From the NCBI RefSeq assembly GCF_030817655.1, contig NZ_JAUSZM010000002.1, positions 46,252 through 110,251 on the forward strand: a stretch of DNA of 64,000 nucleotides, written 5' to 3'. The position numbers and the translations under genes are program-made. Positions 43,098 to 52,282 of the stretch are shown here, one piece after another (position 1 is the stretch's first letter; each line of letters begins with the position of its first letter). Below the pieces are notes generated by a model, which was not told where the DNA came from, ran no database searches, and saw only the letters and a list, made by a program, of their open reading frames with translations. The DNA is from Streptomyces sp. V4I2. GTDB taxonomy: Bacteria; Actinomycetota; Actinomycetes; Streptomycetales; Streptomycetaceae.

Positions 43098-43652
43098 TCA
43101 GGTGCAGGTCAGGTAGTCGTAGCCGGCGATCCGTGCGTTGCCGTCGCCGTCCTCGAAGTGGTACCGGCCGTCACTGTCGCGGGAGACGCTGAAGTTGTCC
43201 CAGGTGCCCATGTACGTGTCAACGGCAGTGTCGCCGGGGTCGTAATGATCCTCCAGGTACGTGCCCGCCTTTCCGAAGGTGTCCTTGCCGACCGACCCGT
43301 CATCATCGAGGTGGTGCCTGTTCTGCCAGTCCTTGGTCGCGGCCTTGGTATTCGATCCGAAGTGGCCGTCGATGTCCGAGGCGTCGAACGTGGTGCCGTC
43401 CGTTTCGATGGCGAGATCCGCCCACAGGATTTTCTGCCACAGGCAGGTGGCGTTGGACGACGTGTTGGTGCTGGTCGACAGGATGCCTTCGTCGCCCCAG
43501 TCGCCCACCCAGTCGCCGCCTCCGTAGACGTAGGCGCGGCCGCTGTAGGTGCCGCTCGCGGAGGCTGGCGACGTGCTCAGCGCGAGTGTGACGGCGGTTA
43601 TCGCGCCGACTATGCCCGCGGCCAGCTGGACTCGCTTCGTACGTGCACTCAT
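43098..43652 (-). CDS. secreted peptidoglycan-binding-domain protein
   Basis: 184 residues from ATG 43652 (AAGGG upstream). The signal peptide (RVQLAAGIVGAITAVTLALSTSPASASG) is followed by a Cys-containing domain of about 140 residues with ATCLWQKILWADLAI ... DIDGHFGSNTKAATKDWQNRHHLDDDGSVGKDTFGKAG, the helical peptidoglycan-binding repeat. Its upstream region is homologous to that of the lectin-like gene at 44514, and both diverge from a kinase or kinase relic. Confidence 0.75.
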   Translation of the reverse strand: MSARTKRVQLAAGIVGAITAVTLALSTSPASASGTYSGRAYVYGGGDWVGDWGDEGILSTSTNTSSNATCLWQKILWADLAIETDGTTFDASDIDGHFGSNTKAATKDWQNRHHLDDDGSVGKDTFGKAGTYLEDHYDPGDTAVDTYMGTWDNFSVSRDSDGRYHFEDGDGNARIAGYDYLTCT

Positions 43653-43746
43653 AGGTGTCCCTTTTCGATCGGTGTGGATAACCGTGCGGTCGCAGTGGGA
43701 CGGCGGCGGACAGCGCCCCCTCGGTTCCTGGTCTACGAGACCCGTT

Positions 43747-43873
43747 CCGCTCGACGGGGCACGGCCGTTGTGTCTTGAAGGTAGGGGCGGTGTCACGGCT
43801 GACGCGTCCCGCGGTGGGTGGACCTCCCGCTCCAACCGCCGCGGTAGTCGCGAGGTTGTACAGCTTCCGTGAT
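43747..43873. repeat. duplicated divergent promoter region, copy A
   Basis: About 126 bases are roughly 85 percent identical to 45129-45254. Shared stretches include CCGCTCGACGGGGC, GGCTGACGCGTCCCGC and GTAGTCGC/GTAGCCGC next to TTGTACA. In both copies a secreted-protein gene leaves leftward and a kinase sequence follows rightward. Confidence 0.65.
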
Positions 43874-43875
43874 GG

Positions 43876-44363
43876 GCGAGCCCACGCTCTGATCGCTCTT
43901 TCGCATCTGCCGGTCGTCCTGCGCGGCAGGTGGCCGCTGGCCGTCTTCGTCGCCGTACACGCCGCCTCGGCGCCTACGTCACCTTCGGCTACTGGCCCGC
44001 GGCGTGCTTCCTGGGCCCCATGCTCTCCCTGTACACGGTGGCGGCGCTGTGTCCGCTCCGGATCGCCGTCGCCTGCTCGGCCTACGTGATCGCCGTCTGG
44101 GGGTACGGCGGACTGGTCGGCCGTGGCTCGTCGATGGCGGCCGTCCTGGTCCAGGCGGTGGTGTACTGCTCGGTGCTGGTCTGGTTCGGCACCCTGACCC
44201 GCCGCTTCGCCGAACTCACCCGCCGGCTGCGCCAGGAGCAGGCCGGGCGGGCCCGCCGGGCGGTCGCCGAGGAGCGTGGGCGGATCGCGCGGGAACTGCA
44301 CGACGTGGTCGCCCACCACATGGCGGTGATCTCCGTGCAGGCGGGCCTGGCCCGATTCGTACG
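43876..44363 (+). pseudogene. histidine kinase relic, partial copy of the gene at 45305
   Basis: Nearly identical to 45440-45928 of the intact kinase. About 185 bases covering the promoter and first 45 codons are missing, one base is lost near 43970 (frame change after HAAS), and the copy stops after GLARF, before the ATP-binding domain. The phosphoacceptor block ELHDVVAHH remains. Confidence 0.85.
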
Positions 44364-44474
44364 GCATGATGCCTCTTGCTGTGCGCGTACGGGGGACCGG
44401 TCAAGGGCCACCGAGTGTGCGGAAGCGGCTTCGAAAGCAATACGTCCTGGTGGTGGATGGTGCACCGCGAAAGC

Positions 44475-44508
44475 GGCTGCGGGACGCCGCGGAGGGCTTC
44501 CCGCAGCC
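44475..44508 (-). terminator. hairpin terminator of the lectin-like gene
   Basis: GGCTGCGGG and CCCGCAGCC, perfect 9-bp arms with a 16-base loop, 6 bases beyond the stop at 44514. Confidence 0.65.
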
Positions 44509-44513
44509 CCACC

Positions 44514-45059
44514 TCAGGCCGCCTGCCAGGTGAAGACGTCGTTGGGGTCGTAGCAGTAGGTCTGGACGAGATCCGCGCCGCTCGCGTTGGAGTCACCGGC
44601 GATCTTCAAACACTTACCGCTGCGGACGCTGACGATCCAGTACCAGTCGACGTTGTTGGTGTGCTTGCTCGGGTTGAGCTCGACACGGAACTGCTCGTTG
44701 GTGGCCCAACTGCACGTCCACAGGATGATCTTGGCGTTGTCGGCAGTGGAGTTGCTCTGAACGTTCATGCACTTGTTGCGGTTGGCGCCCAGCGAGAAAC
44801 GGTACGTGTTGGATACGCCGGAGACCGGCTCGAAATACCAGTCGTCGATGTTGTCGCCCTGGCATGCGCCCTGCTCGATCTGGGCGCTGTTCGCCGTCGA
44901 CCAGCCGTGGGTGTCGAGGCACAATGTCATGGCCCGCGAGGACGAGAATTCCCAGGGTCCCGAGGTCGCGGCCGTCGCCGCGGTCGCGGGCGGTACGGCA
45001 AGGCCGCTGCCCAGGGCGAGGGCGGCCGTGGCCAGGGCGATGCGCTTGCGTATAGCCAT
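44514..45059 (-). CDS. secreted ricin-type lectin-domain protein
   Basis: 181 residues from ATG 45059 (GGAAGGAGCC upstream). A signal peptide (RIALATAALALGSGLAVPPATA) precedes a beta-trefoil domain with repeated C-L-D and Q-x-W-like blocks (MTLCLDTHGWSTANSAQIEQGACQGDNIDDWYFEP; NKCMNVQSNSTADNAKIILWTC; GKCLKIAGDSNASGADLVQTYC). It likely binds a carbohydrate at the cell surface. It is divergent from the two-component system. Confidence 0.75.
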   Translation of the reverse strand: MAIRKRIALATAALALGSGLAVPPATAATAATSGPWEFSSSRAMTLCLDTHGWSTANSAQIEQGACQGDNIDDWYFEPVSGVSNTYRFSLGANRNKCMNVQSNSTADNAKIILWTCSWATNEQFRVELNPSKHTNNVDWYWIVSVRSGKCLKIAGDSNASGADLVQTYCYDPNDVFTWQAA

Positions 45060-45128
45060 GCTGGCTCCTTCCGGTCGCGGGCCGGGTCCCCGGTCGGGCA
45101 CCCCGAACAGCCCACGGGCCGTGCGACT

Positions 45129-45254
45129 CCGCTCGACGGGGCGGTGCCGCTGTGCCCTGACGGTAGGAGCAGTGCCACGGCTGACGCGTCCCGCAGTGGG
45201 TGGAACTCCCGCTCCAACCACCGCGGTAGCCGCAAGGTTGTACAACTCCCGTGG
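45129..45254. repeat. duplicated divergent promoter region, copy B
   Basis: Homologous to 43747-43873. It lies between the lectin-like gene and the intact kinase gene and is a probable target of the adjacent response regulator. Confidence 0.6.
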
Positions 45255-45304
45255 TATTTCCATGGGTTGATGCATCGTCCGGGATGCGGGGCTAGGCTGC
45301 GGCG

Positions 45305-46486
45305 ATGTGCCTGAGGACGCCCCGCCCGTTCGTCGTCGACAGGCTCGTCGTCGACACGCTGATCGCGCTTGCCATGACCGGGGTGTCCGTGCTGCTGGTG
45401 CATGTGTCGCGGGCGGCCCAGGGCTGGCCCGAACCCGACGCGCGAGCCCACGCTCTGATCGCTCTTTCGCATCTGCCGGTCGTCCTGCGCGGCAGGTGGC
45501 CGCTGGGCGTCTTCGTCGCCGTACACGCTGCCTCGGTCGCCTACGTCACCTTCGGCTACTGGCCCGCGGCGTGCTTCCTGGGCCCCATGCTCTCCCTGTA
45601 CACGGTGGCGGCGCTGTGTCCGCTCCGGATCGCCGTCGTCTGCTCGGCCTACGTGATCGCCGTGTGGGGGTACGGCGGACTGGTCGGCCGTGGCTCGTCG
45701 ATGGCGGCCATCCTGGTCCAGGCGGTGGTGTACTGCTCGGTGCTGGTCTGGTTCGGCACTCTGACCCGCCGCTCCGCCGAACTCACCCGCCGGCTGCGCC
45801 AGGAGCAGGCCGGGCGGGCCCGCCGGGCGGTCGCCGAGGAGCGTGGGCGGATCGCGCGGGAACTGCACGACGTGGTCGCCCACCACATGGCGGTGATCTC
45901 CGTGCAGGCGGGCCTGGCCCGATTCGTCTTCGACTCCGACCCGGCCAAGGCCCGCGGCGCGCTGGGCACCATCGCGGACACCAGTGGCGAGGCCCTGGAG
46001 GAGCTCAGGCGCATGCTCCAGGTGCTCCGCGACGAGGACCCAGGTGCACCTGAAGGGGCCCCGATGCCCACCCTGGACCGGCTGGCGGACCTGGTCGACC
46101 GTGTCCGGGACGGCGGCGTCCCGGTCGAGCTGGCGGTCGAAGGCACTGCGCGCCCGCTCGCGCCCGGCGTCGAGCTGTGCGCCTACCGCGTCGTCCAGGA
46201 GGCCCTCACCAACGTCCTCAAGCACGCCGGGCGGGCGAACGCGTGCGTGGAACTGCGTTACCGGACGCACGAGTTGACCGTGTTGGTCACGGACGACGGA
46301 AAGGGGGTGATTCCGGATACAGTTCTGACGGGGGCGGGACATGGCTTGATCGGCATGCGCGAGCGCGCCAAGCTCTACGGCGGGACAATCAGCCTCGGCC
46401 CGCGCGCCGGGGGAGGCTTCGCGGTCGAACTGGCCCTGCCGACCTCGGCATCGACCACCTGGCGGGGGGACGACCGGACAAAATGA
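45305..46486 (+). CDS. NarL-type sensor histidine kinase
   Basis: 393 residues from ATG 45305; a TAGGCT box 6 bases upstream allows a leaderless start. About five membrane helices occupy residues 15-150 with almost no external domain. The HisKA_3 dimerisation block is RGRIARELHDVVAHHMAVISVQAGLA with H188 as phosphoacceptor. The HATPase domain (YRVVQEALTNVLKHAG, VTDDGKG, GHGLIGMRERA) is intact. ATGA overlap with the regulator gene. Membrane-stress sensing is plausible by comparison with intramembrane kinases. Confidence 0.88.
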   Translation: MCLRTPRPFVVDRLVVDTLIALAMTGVSVLLVHVSRAAQGWPEPDARAHALIALSHLPVVLRGRWPLGVFVAVHAASVAYVTFGYWPAACFLGPMLSLYTVAALCPLRIAVVCSAYVIAVWGYGGLVGRGSSMAAILVQAVVYCSVLVWFGTLTRRSAELTRRLRQEQAGRARRAVAEERGRIARELHDVVAHHMAVISVQAGLARFVFDSDPAKARGALGTIADTSGEALEELRRMLQVLRDEDPGAPEGAPMPTLDRLADLVDRVRDGGVPVELAVEGTARPLAPGVELCAYRVVQEALTNVLKHAGRANACVELRYRTHELTVLVTDDGKGVIPDTVLTGAGHGLIGMRERAKLYGGTISLGPRAGGGFAVELALPTSASTTWRGDDRTK

Positions 46487-47148
46487 CCAGAGTGCTCGTC
46501 GTCGACGACCAGTTCCTCATCCGCGCCGGTCTCGTGGGCCTGCTGGACGCGGCGCCCGGGTTCGAGGTCGTGGGGGAGGCGGCGGACGGCGCGGAGGCCG
46601 TGCGGCTGGCTGCCAAGAGGCGGCCCGATGTGATCCTCATGGACATCCGGATGCCCGGTGTGAACGGCATCGAGGCCACCGAACGCATCCTCGCGGAGGC
46701 CCTCGACCGGGCTCCCCGCATCCTGATCCTGACCACCTTCGACCTCGATGAGTACGTGTACGGGGCCCTGCGGGCCGGGGCCTGCGGGTTCCTGCTGAAG
46801 GATTCCGGGCCTGAACGGCTACTCGCCGCGGTGGCCGCGGTCGACGGCGGCGACGCCCTCTTCGCGCCCAGCGTCACTCGCCGACTGATCGAGGCCTTCG
46901 CCCGGCAGCGCGGGCCCGCTCAGGACAGCGCGCCGCCCGACCTGGACGTGCTGACCTCGCGCGAGGTCGAGGTGCTGAAGCTGACCGCCCGAGGCCTGTC
47001 CAACCTGGAAATCGCCGACCGTCTCTGCATCAGCGAGGCAACCGTCAAAACTCACCTCAACCGCACCATGACCAAGCTTGACCTGGATAGTCGGGCCCAG
47101 GCGGTCGTGATCGCGTACGAGACGGGACTGGTGACACCGGGAGAGTAG
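46483..47148 (+). CDS. NarL/LuxR-type response regulator
   Basis: 221 residues. The receiver domain has VLVVDDQ, the phosphoacceptor D54 in VILMDIRMPG and the conserved T/K positions (LTTF, LLKDSG). The C-terminal LuxR helix-turn-helix is LTSREVEVLKLTARGLSNLEIADRLCISEATVKTHLNR. Coupled to the kinase; likely controls the divergent secreted-protein genes through the duplicated promoter region. Confidence 0.9.
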   Translation: MTRVLVVDDQFLIRAGLVGLLDAAPGFEVVGEAADGAEAVRLAAKRRPDVILMDIRMPGVNGIEATERILAEALDRAPRILILTTFDLDEYVYGALRAGACGFLLKDSGPERLLAAVAAVDGGDALFAPSVTRRLIEAFARQRGPAQDSAPPDLDVLTSREVEVLKLTARGLSNLEIADRLCISEATVKTHLNRTMTKLDLDSRAQAVVIAYETGLVTPGE

Positions 47149-47527
47149 GTGGGCCTCGCGGCACGCGACCGCAGACGCTGTCGGTTGTACCGAGCCGCGT
47201 GCCCTTGTCACCTCGTACCTGCGGGCGTCCGTGCTGCTGGGGGCGGCGCGAATGGGCGGCGCGGGCGGCGCCTAGCGAAACAAGGCCATCCTTCCCGAGC
47301 CCTCCACGGTTACCGAGTGGACATTCACCGCACGCGCCATGGCCCAACGATCTTCGGCGTCAAACCGTCGGTCGCTCCGCGCCGGGGTCAGGCCCTGGGC
47401 GTGTCCGGTGCGGCGCGTCCGGTCGGCGGAAGGCCTTGCGTGGGTCCAGCGGCGTAAGGCAGGGGAGGCCTGCTGACGGGCACCTGGCTGAGCGGGTTGT
47501 GTCGGGGATCGACGTGCAGTCGGGCCG
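47149..47527. other. intergenic region without a convincing gene
   Basis: 380 bases between the response regulator and the IS3 element. Open frames on both strands lack ribosome sites and recognised motifs. GGCACGCG and CGCGTGCC at 47159-47201 could form a long-loop hairpin after the regulator gene. Confidence 0.3.
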
Positions 47528-47577
47528 TGAACCACCCCGTTTCGAATGGAGACTCGATTTCATGAAGGGATCGAGTC

Positions 47578-47904
47578 ATGGCACGACCTTCCCGTTACCC
47601 GCTCGAGCTCCGCCGTCGCGCGGTGCGCATGGTCGCCGAAGTAGGCGACGACTACCCGAACGAGACGGCCACCCTGCAGGCGGTGGCCGAGAAGCTCGGC
47701 ATCGGCTCCCGCGAGACGCTGCGGAACTGGGTGAAGCAGCACGAGATCGACGCGGGGACACGTCCGGGGACGACGACGGAGGAGTCCGCCCAGCTCAAGG
47801 CGTTGAAGAAGGAGAACGCCGAACTGAAGCGGGCCAACGAGATCCTGAAGGCCGCGGCGAGTTTCTTCGCGGCCGAGCTCGACCGGCCACACACACGCTC
47901 GTAG
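47578..47904 (+). CDS. IS3-family OrfA
   Basis: 108 residues. An HTH region (YPLELRRRAVRMVAEVGDDYPNETATLQAVAEKLGIGSRETLRNWVKQHEI) is followed by a leucine-zipper coil (QLKALKKENAELKRANEILKAAASFFAAELDR). In this family OrfA joins OrfB by a -1 frameshift near the SFF codons (agtttcttc). Confidence 0.85.
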   Translation: MARPSRYPLELRRRAVRMVAEVGDDYPNETATLQAVAEKLGIGSRETLRNWVKQHEIDAGTRPGTTTEESAQLKALKKENAELKRANEILKAAASFFAAELDRPHTRS

Positions 47905-48835
47905 CGTTCATCGACGAGCACCGGGACCGTTTCGGCGGCGTCGAGCCGATCTGCAGGACGCTCACCGAGCACGACTGCAAGATCGCCCCTTCCACCTACT
48001 ACGCCCACCACAGACGGCGGAGCACGCCGTCGGCCAGGACCGTGCGGGACGCCGAACTGAAGGAACAGATCAGCGAGGTCTTCGAGGCCAACTACCACGT
48101 CTACGGGGCGAGGAAGATCTGGCGTGAGCTGAACCGGCAGGGACGCCGCGTGGCCCGCTGCACCGTCGAACGCCTGATGCGTGAACTCGGCATCACTGGG
48201 GCGGTCCGTGGTAAACGCGTGATCACTACGCTGCCCGGCGGGCAGGCCGAACGGGCGCCGGACCTGCTGGACCGCGACTTCGTCGCTGCCGCCCCGAACC
48301 GCTGCTGGGTCGCGGACTTCACCCACCTGAAGACCTGGGCCGGTGTTGTCTATGTCGCCTTCGTCGTGGACACGTTCTCCCGCCGGATCGTCGGCTGGTC
48401 CGCGGCCACCGTGAAGGAAACGGTCTTCGTCCTGGACGCTGTGGAGATGGCGATCTGGCAGCGCGACCGCGACCAACACCCAGTTCAGCCAGGCGAGTTG
48501 ATCCACCACTCGGATGCCGGGTCGCAATACACGAGTTTCCGGCTCGCCGAGCACCTGGACGCCGCCGGCATCGCCGCCTCGATCGGATCGGTCGGCGACG
48601 CCTACGACAATGCCCTGATGGAGAGCACGATCGGCCTGTACAAGACCGAGCTCATCAAGCCCCGACGGCCCTGGAAGTCGCTCTCCCAGGTCGGGTCGAG
48701 TTGGCCACCGCAGAGTGGGTCGACTGGTACAACCACCGCCGACTCCACGGTGAGATAGGGCACGTTCCGCCCGTCGAGTACGAAGCCAACCACTACATGG
48801 AATCCACGAAACCCCAGGTCACAACCATAATCTGA
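47890..48835 (+). pseudogene. IS3-family OrfB, frameshifted by a 5-bp duplication
   Basis: The integrase core reads VAFIDEHRDRFGGVEPICRTLTEH ... CWVADFTHLKTWAGVVYVAFVVDTFSRRIVGW ... IHHSDAGSQYTSF and ALMESTIGLYKTELIKPRRPWKSL, giving the DDE residues. At about 48690 a tandem GTCGG shifts the frame into nonsense ending at 48758. The related fragment at 41357 lacks this insertion and continues VELATAEWVDWYNHRRLH. Conserved C-terminal residues are lost, so it is probably inactive. Confidence 0.85.
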
Positions 48836-48862
48836 GATCTCTATCGAACCCGGGGCGGTTCA

Positions 48863-49768
48863 GTTCGAGGGCGTCATCTGGCGGTTCCGCACTGGCAGCC
48901 AATGGCGAGAGGTGCCAGAGGAGTTCGGGGCCTGGCAGACGGTCTACGGCCGCTTCGCCCAGTGGCGCGACGTCGGCGTGTTCGCCGCGCTGATGGAGCA
49001 GATGATCGCCGAGGCCGCTCGGCGCGGCCAGGCGGACATGTCTTTGGTCAGCGTGGACTCCACGGTGGCCCGCTCCCATCACGACGCGGCCGGGATGGTG
49101 GTGGAACCGGAGTTCCTGGCGACGCTGGAAGAGGCCGCGCCGCAGGAAAAGGGGCCATGGAAACCGGGCAAATCGTCCCGGCGACCGTCGACTCGCTGGC
49201 TGGTGAGTCCGAACGGGCCGAGCGCCGGCGGCTGCGTCGGCGCCGCCGGGCCCGGCTCAAGGCAGCGGCGCTGGGTCGTTCGCGCGGCGGGCTGACCAGC
49301 AAGGTCCCCCTCGCGGCAGACCGGCGATGCCGCCCGCTGGCGTTCGTGCTCACGCCTGGGCAGGCCGCCGACAGCCCCCGGTTCGTCGCGGTGTTGGAGA
49401 AGGTCAAGGTGCGCGGACCGGTGGGCCGGCCGCGCACCCGACCGGACGCGGTAGCTGCCGATAAGGCGTACTCCTCGCGAGCGAACCGCGCCTATCTGCG
49501 CAGACACGGGATCAAGGCGGTCATCCCGGAGAAGGCCGATCAGGCTGCGAATCGCAAGAAGCGCGGCAGGAACGGCGGTCGACCGGTGGCCCATGACGCT
49601 GAGCAGTACAAGGAGCGCAACACGGTGGAACGCCGCATCACCAAGATCCGGGCATGGCGTGGCGGGGCCTGGCCACCCGCTACGACAAGACGCCCGCGAG
49701 CTACCTGGCGGGGCTCCAACTACGCGGATCCATCATCTGGATGCGCAGCCTCAACCCGGGGCCGCGGT
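48863..49768 (+). pseudogene. IS5-type transposase relic with several frameshifts
   Basis: Starts abruptly at the IS3 end with FEGVIWRFRTGSQWREVPEEFGAWQTVYGRFAQWRDVGVF and VSVDSTVARSHHDAAG. The frame then changes to GRSRGGLTSKVPLAADRRCRPLAFVLTPGQAADSP ... AADKAYSSRANRAYLRRHGIKAVIPEK ... RNTVERRITKIRAWRG, then again to LATRYDKTPASYLAGLQLRGSIIW. N-terminus missing. Confidence 0.8.
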
Positions 49769-49810
49769 TGCGGCGCCCGGCTGGCAAGCCGGACGCCGCA
49801 ACCGCGCACG

Positions 49811-50578
49811 TCAGGCCGGCGAGGTGATCGGCCGGCCGAAGTGCCGGGCGAAGAACCGGACCGCGCTGTCGGCCTCGAACCGGGGCAGCTCCTTGTGCAT
49901 GCCCGAGTTCACGTGCAACGACTTCTCCTCTGAGGCGAAGGCGTCGAACAGCGCGAGACCCTCCTCGCGCGAGATGTGCTCGTCGTCCCACTGCAGATCG
50001 AACTCGATCGGGATGGTGATCTGCTTCGCCTTCTCGGCCAGGACATCGGGCCAGTGCTGGCCGAAGACCGCGGCGGTGATCCTGGGTTCGATCGCCACGA
50101 ACGGTATGCCGATCGCGGTGCCCATGTTGATGCCCCAGAAGCCGACCGGCCCCTCGGTGCCGATCTCCGGGAGTTCCTGGAGGGCGTCCAGGGTCGCCTG
50201 GCACTCGGGCACGGCGAGCTCCGCCAAGTGCGCGTTGTACCGCACGACGATCGGGCCTTCCGGCTCGCCCGCCGCCCGCGCCCGGAACAGCTCAGCGATT
50301 TCCGCCTCGTCGTGCGTCGTGCGCGGCCGGTCGCCGTGACCGGGCGCGTCGATGACGGCGACGTGGAAGCCGCAGCCGGTCACGAGGAGCCGGGCGCGGC
50401 CGGACATCGCCGGATGCTTCTTGTGGTTGCCGCCGCCGTGGGCCATCAGGACCAGGGGTGCGCGATCGGCTGCGCCGGAAGCCGGCGACCAGAGAACGCC
50501 GGGGACGCCGCCCACGATGAAGTCGCGTTCGACCATACCGTTCGACGACGACTCGGCGGTGAATTGCAGAGAGTGCAT
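49811..50578 (-). CDS. alpha/beta-hydrolase of dienelactone-hydrolase type with Asn at the nucleophile position
   Basis: 255 residues, ATG with AAAGG upstream. The fold is recognisable from VLMAHGGGNHKKHP (oxyanion region), FHVAVIDAPGHGDRP and PVGFWGINMGTAIGIPFVAIEPRI. Relatives usually have G-x-S-x-G at the elbow; here it is GINMG, one base change (AGC to AAC) away. A terminal His (GMHKELPRFEADSAVRFF) and an acidic residue in the IEFDLQWDDEH strand remain. It may be inactive or a binding protein. The preceding 200 bases look like a leader region. Confidence 0.75.
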   Translation of the reverse strand: MHSLQFTAESSSNGMVERDFIVGGVPGVLWSPASGAADRAPLVLMAHGGGNHKKHPAMSGRARLLVTGCGFHVAVIDAPGHGDRPRTTHDEAEIAELFRARAAGEPEGPIVVRYNAHLAELAVPECQATLDALQELPEIGTEGPVGFWGINMGTAIGIPFVAIEPRITAAVFGQHWPDVLAEKAKQITIPIEFDLQWDDEHISREEGLALFDAFASEEKSLHVNSGMHKELPRFEADSAVRFFARHFGRPITSPA

Positions 50579-50792
50579 AGGTGTTGCCTTTCGGGAGTGC
50601 CGTGTTGTCGAGGCGCTCCCGGCGACACCTACGTCAATCGCCGGCCGTGATGGGAAGGGGGAGCACCCACGTTGATACAGCGTTCATGGGTCTCACCTCC
50701 TCGGGCGGTGTCACGGTCGACTGCAAGTTACCAGCCCGATGATCACCCCTCAACCCTCTTTCCCGCCACGTCGTTACGACTCCAGACAGGCC

Positions 50793-51751
50793 CTAGCTGT
50801 GTTGTCCGGACAGGTTGGTGACGCGGCTGGCTGGGGTTTGGCCACGGATGCCGGTGTGGGGTCGGTGGTAGTTGTACCAGTCCAGCCAGTCGGGAAACGC
50901 TGCCTGCCGCTCGGCTTCTGAGCTGTAGGGCCGCTGGTAAGCCCACTCCTCCAGCAGAGTGCGGTGGAAGCGTTCGACCTTCCCGTTGGTCTGGGGCCGC
51001 CAGGGACGGGTCCAGCGAGGACTGATGCCCAGGTCACGGCAGGTGTCGCGCCAGGTGTTCTTGGTGTAGGCCCAGGCGTTGTCGGTCAGCACTCGTTCGA
51101 CGGTGACGCCGCGTGCCGCGAACCATGCGGTGGCGCGGGCCAGGAAGGCGGCGCAGGTGGCCGCTTTCTCGTCGGGCAGGTCTTCGGTGTAGGCCAGGCG
51201 GGAGTGATCGTCCAGGGCCGTGTGCAGGTAGAGGTAGCCGCGGCCGGTGCGCGCCTGGTTCTTGCGGCCGGCCGCCCGGCCCAGGGCCTTGTGGCCGCCG
51301 CCGTCGGGGATGCGGCCGAGCTTCTTGACATCGATGTGGACCAGTTCACCGGGCCGGGCGCGTTCGTAGCGGCGCACGGGCTCGCCGGTGGCCCGGTCGC
51401 AGGCGGCCAGCGCGGGCAGACCATGGCGGGTCAGGATGCGGTGGGCTGTGGAGGCGGCGATGCCGGTGCGGGCTGCCAGCCGCACAGGGCCGATGCGGTG
51501 TTCCTGTCGCAGCCGCACGACCTGGGCTTCAACGTCGATGCGGGTCTTGCGCGGGCTGTGGTGGGTGCGGCTGGAGCGGTCGTGCATGCCGTCGACGCCG
51601 TGGCGGCGGTAGCGGCTGGCCCACCGGGCGGCGGTGGTGTGGCTGACCTGGAAGCGTTCCGGGCCCGCCGCACTGGCCAGCCGTCGTCGACGACGCACCG
51701 GGCCAGACGCAGCCTGCCGGTCGGAGTCAGCGGGGCGTTACGGTGAGACAA
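50793..51751 (-). pseudogene. IS481-family transposase with N-terminal frameshift
   Basis: The main frame (from about 51665) has ERFQVSHTTAARWASRYRRHG, HIDVKKLGRIPDGGGH, TALDDHSRLAYTEDLPDE, VLTDNAWAY and WRPQTNGKVERFHRTLLEEWAY, the IS481 DDE core. The true N-terminus (SHRNAPLTPTGRLRLARCVVDDGWPVRRA, from TTG 51751 with GGAGG upstream) is in another frame, so one base was lost or gained near 51665. The stop at 50793 uses flanking sequence. Confidence 0.85.
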
Positions 51752-51871
51752 CGAGGGCCTCCTGGCTGTCGGTTGTAGATGTCGCAATCCACACCGAACC
51801 CAGAGGCCCTCACCCCTTTCAAGGACCACTCAAGGGCGTGTCGCCTGTCACCAACGTCCCGGGACAGCACA
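50798..51871 (-). mobile_element. IS481-family element with 6-bp target duplication
   Basis: Inverted ends TGTGTTGTCCGGACAGGTTG (50798 on) and the complement of about 51850-51871 (TGTGCTGTCCCGGGACGTTG). CCTAGC flanks both sides (50792-50797 and 51872-51877), a clear target-site duplication, so insertion is fairly recent. Confidence 0.88.
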
Positions 51872-51877
51872 CCTAGC

Positions 51878-52175
51878 CGTTCGTGGCACCAGCGCACCCC
51901 ACGGGCCCCGGTCTGCGCAGGAGCTCAAGCGGCTCGGGCGTATCAAGGAGTCACCATGCGGTGGGCTCGCACCACCAACACCAACGAGTGATCAGGCGGC
52001 GAGTGTTGACGGCCGTAGGCACCGAGCGCCGTCCCTCTTCGAAGAGACCTCGAAGGTCCGGTGCCAACAAGACGTTCCCTCGACACCCACGACCATCAGC
52101 TTCCTGACCCGTGGTGGCGGCCAACGAGACGCCGAACACCGTCGCTTTGCCTTGAGACATCAAGGCCGGGGCCTC
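51878..52175. other. intergenic DNA between IS481 and the IS5-type element
   Basis: About 300 bases with no convincing gene, RNA or repeat; short frames lack bias and ribosome sites. Confidence 0.3.
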
Positions 52176-52282
52176 TTAAGTGGGCGGTTCGTGAGTCTTT
52201 GAGGGGATCTGCTGTCGCCTGATGGTGTGGCGGCGGGGCGGAATCTGCCGGTCCGCGGTTGTTGATCTGGTGATGTGACCGG

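Larger units (their letters stand above)
47528..48862 (+). mobile_element. IS3-family element with damaged orfB
   Basis: The left end starts TGAACCACCCCGTTTCGAA and the right end is its imperfect complement (TGAACCGCCCCGGGTTCGA inward from 48862). Flanks show no 3-bp duplication. The right end interrupts an IS5-type transposase relic. The last 250 bases occur again at 41357-41606. Confidence 0.8.

Noticed and set aside
47199..47889. Upstream part of the open frame leading into IS3 orfB
   Set aside because: It crosses the IS left end and overlaps orfA; OrfB is made by frameshifting, not from this extension.
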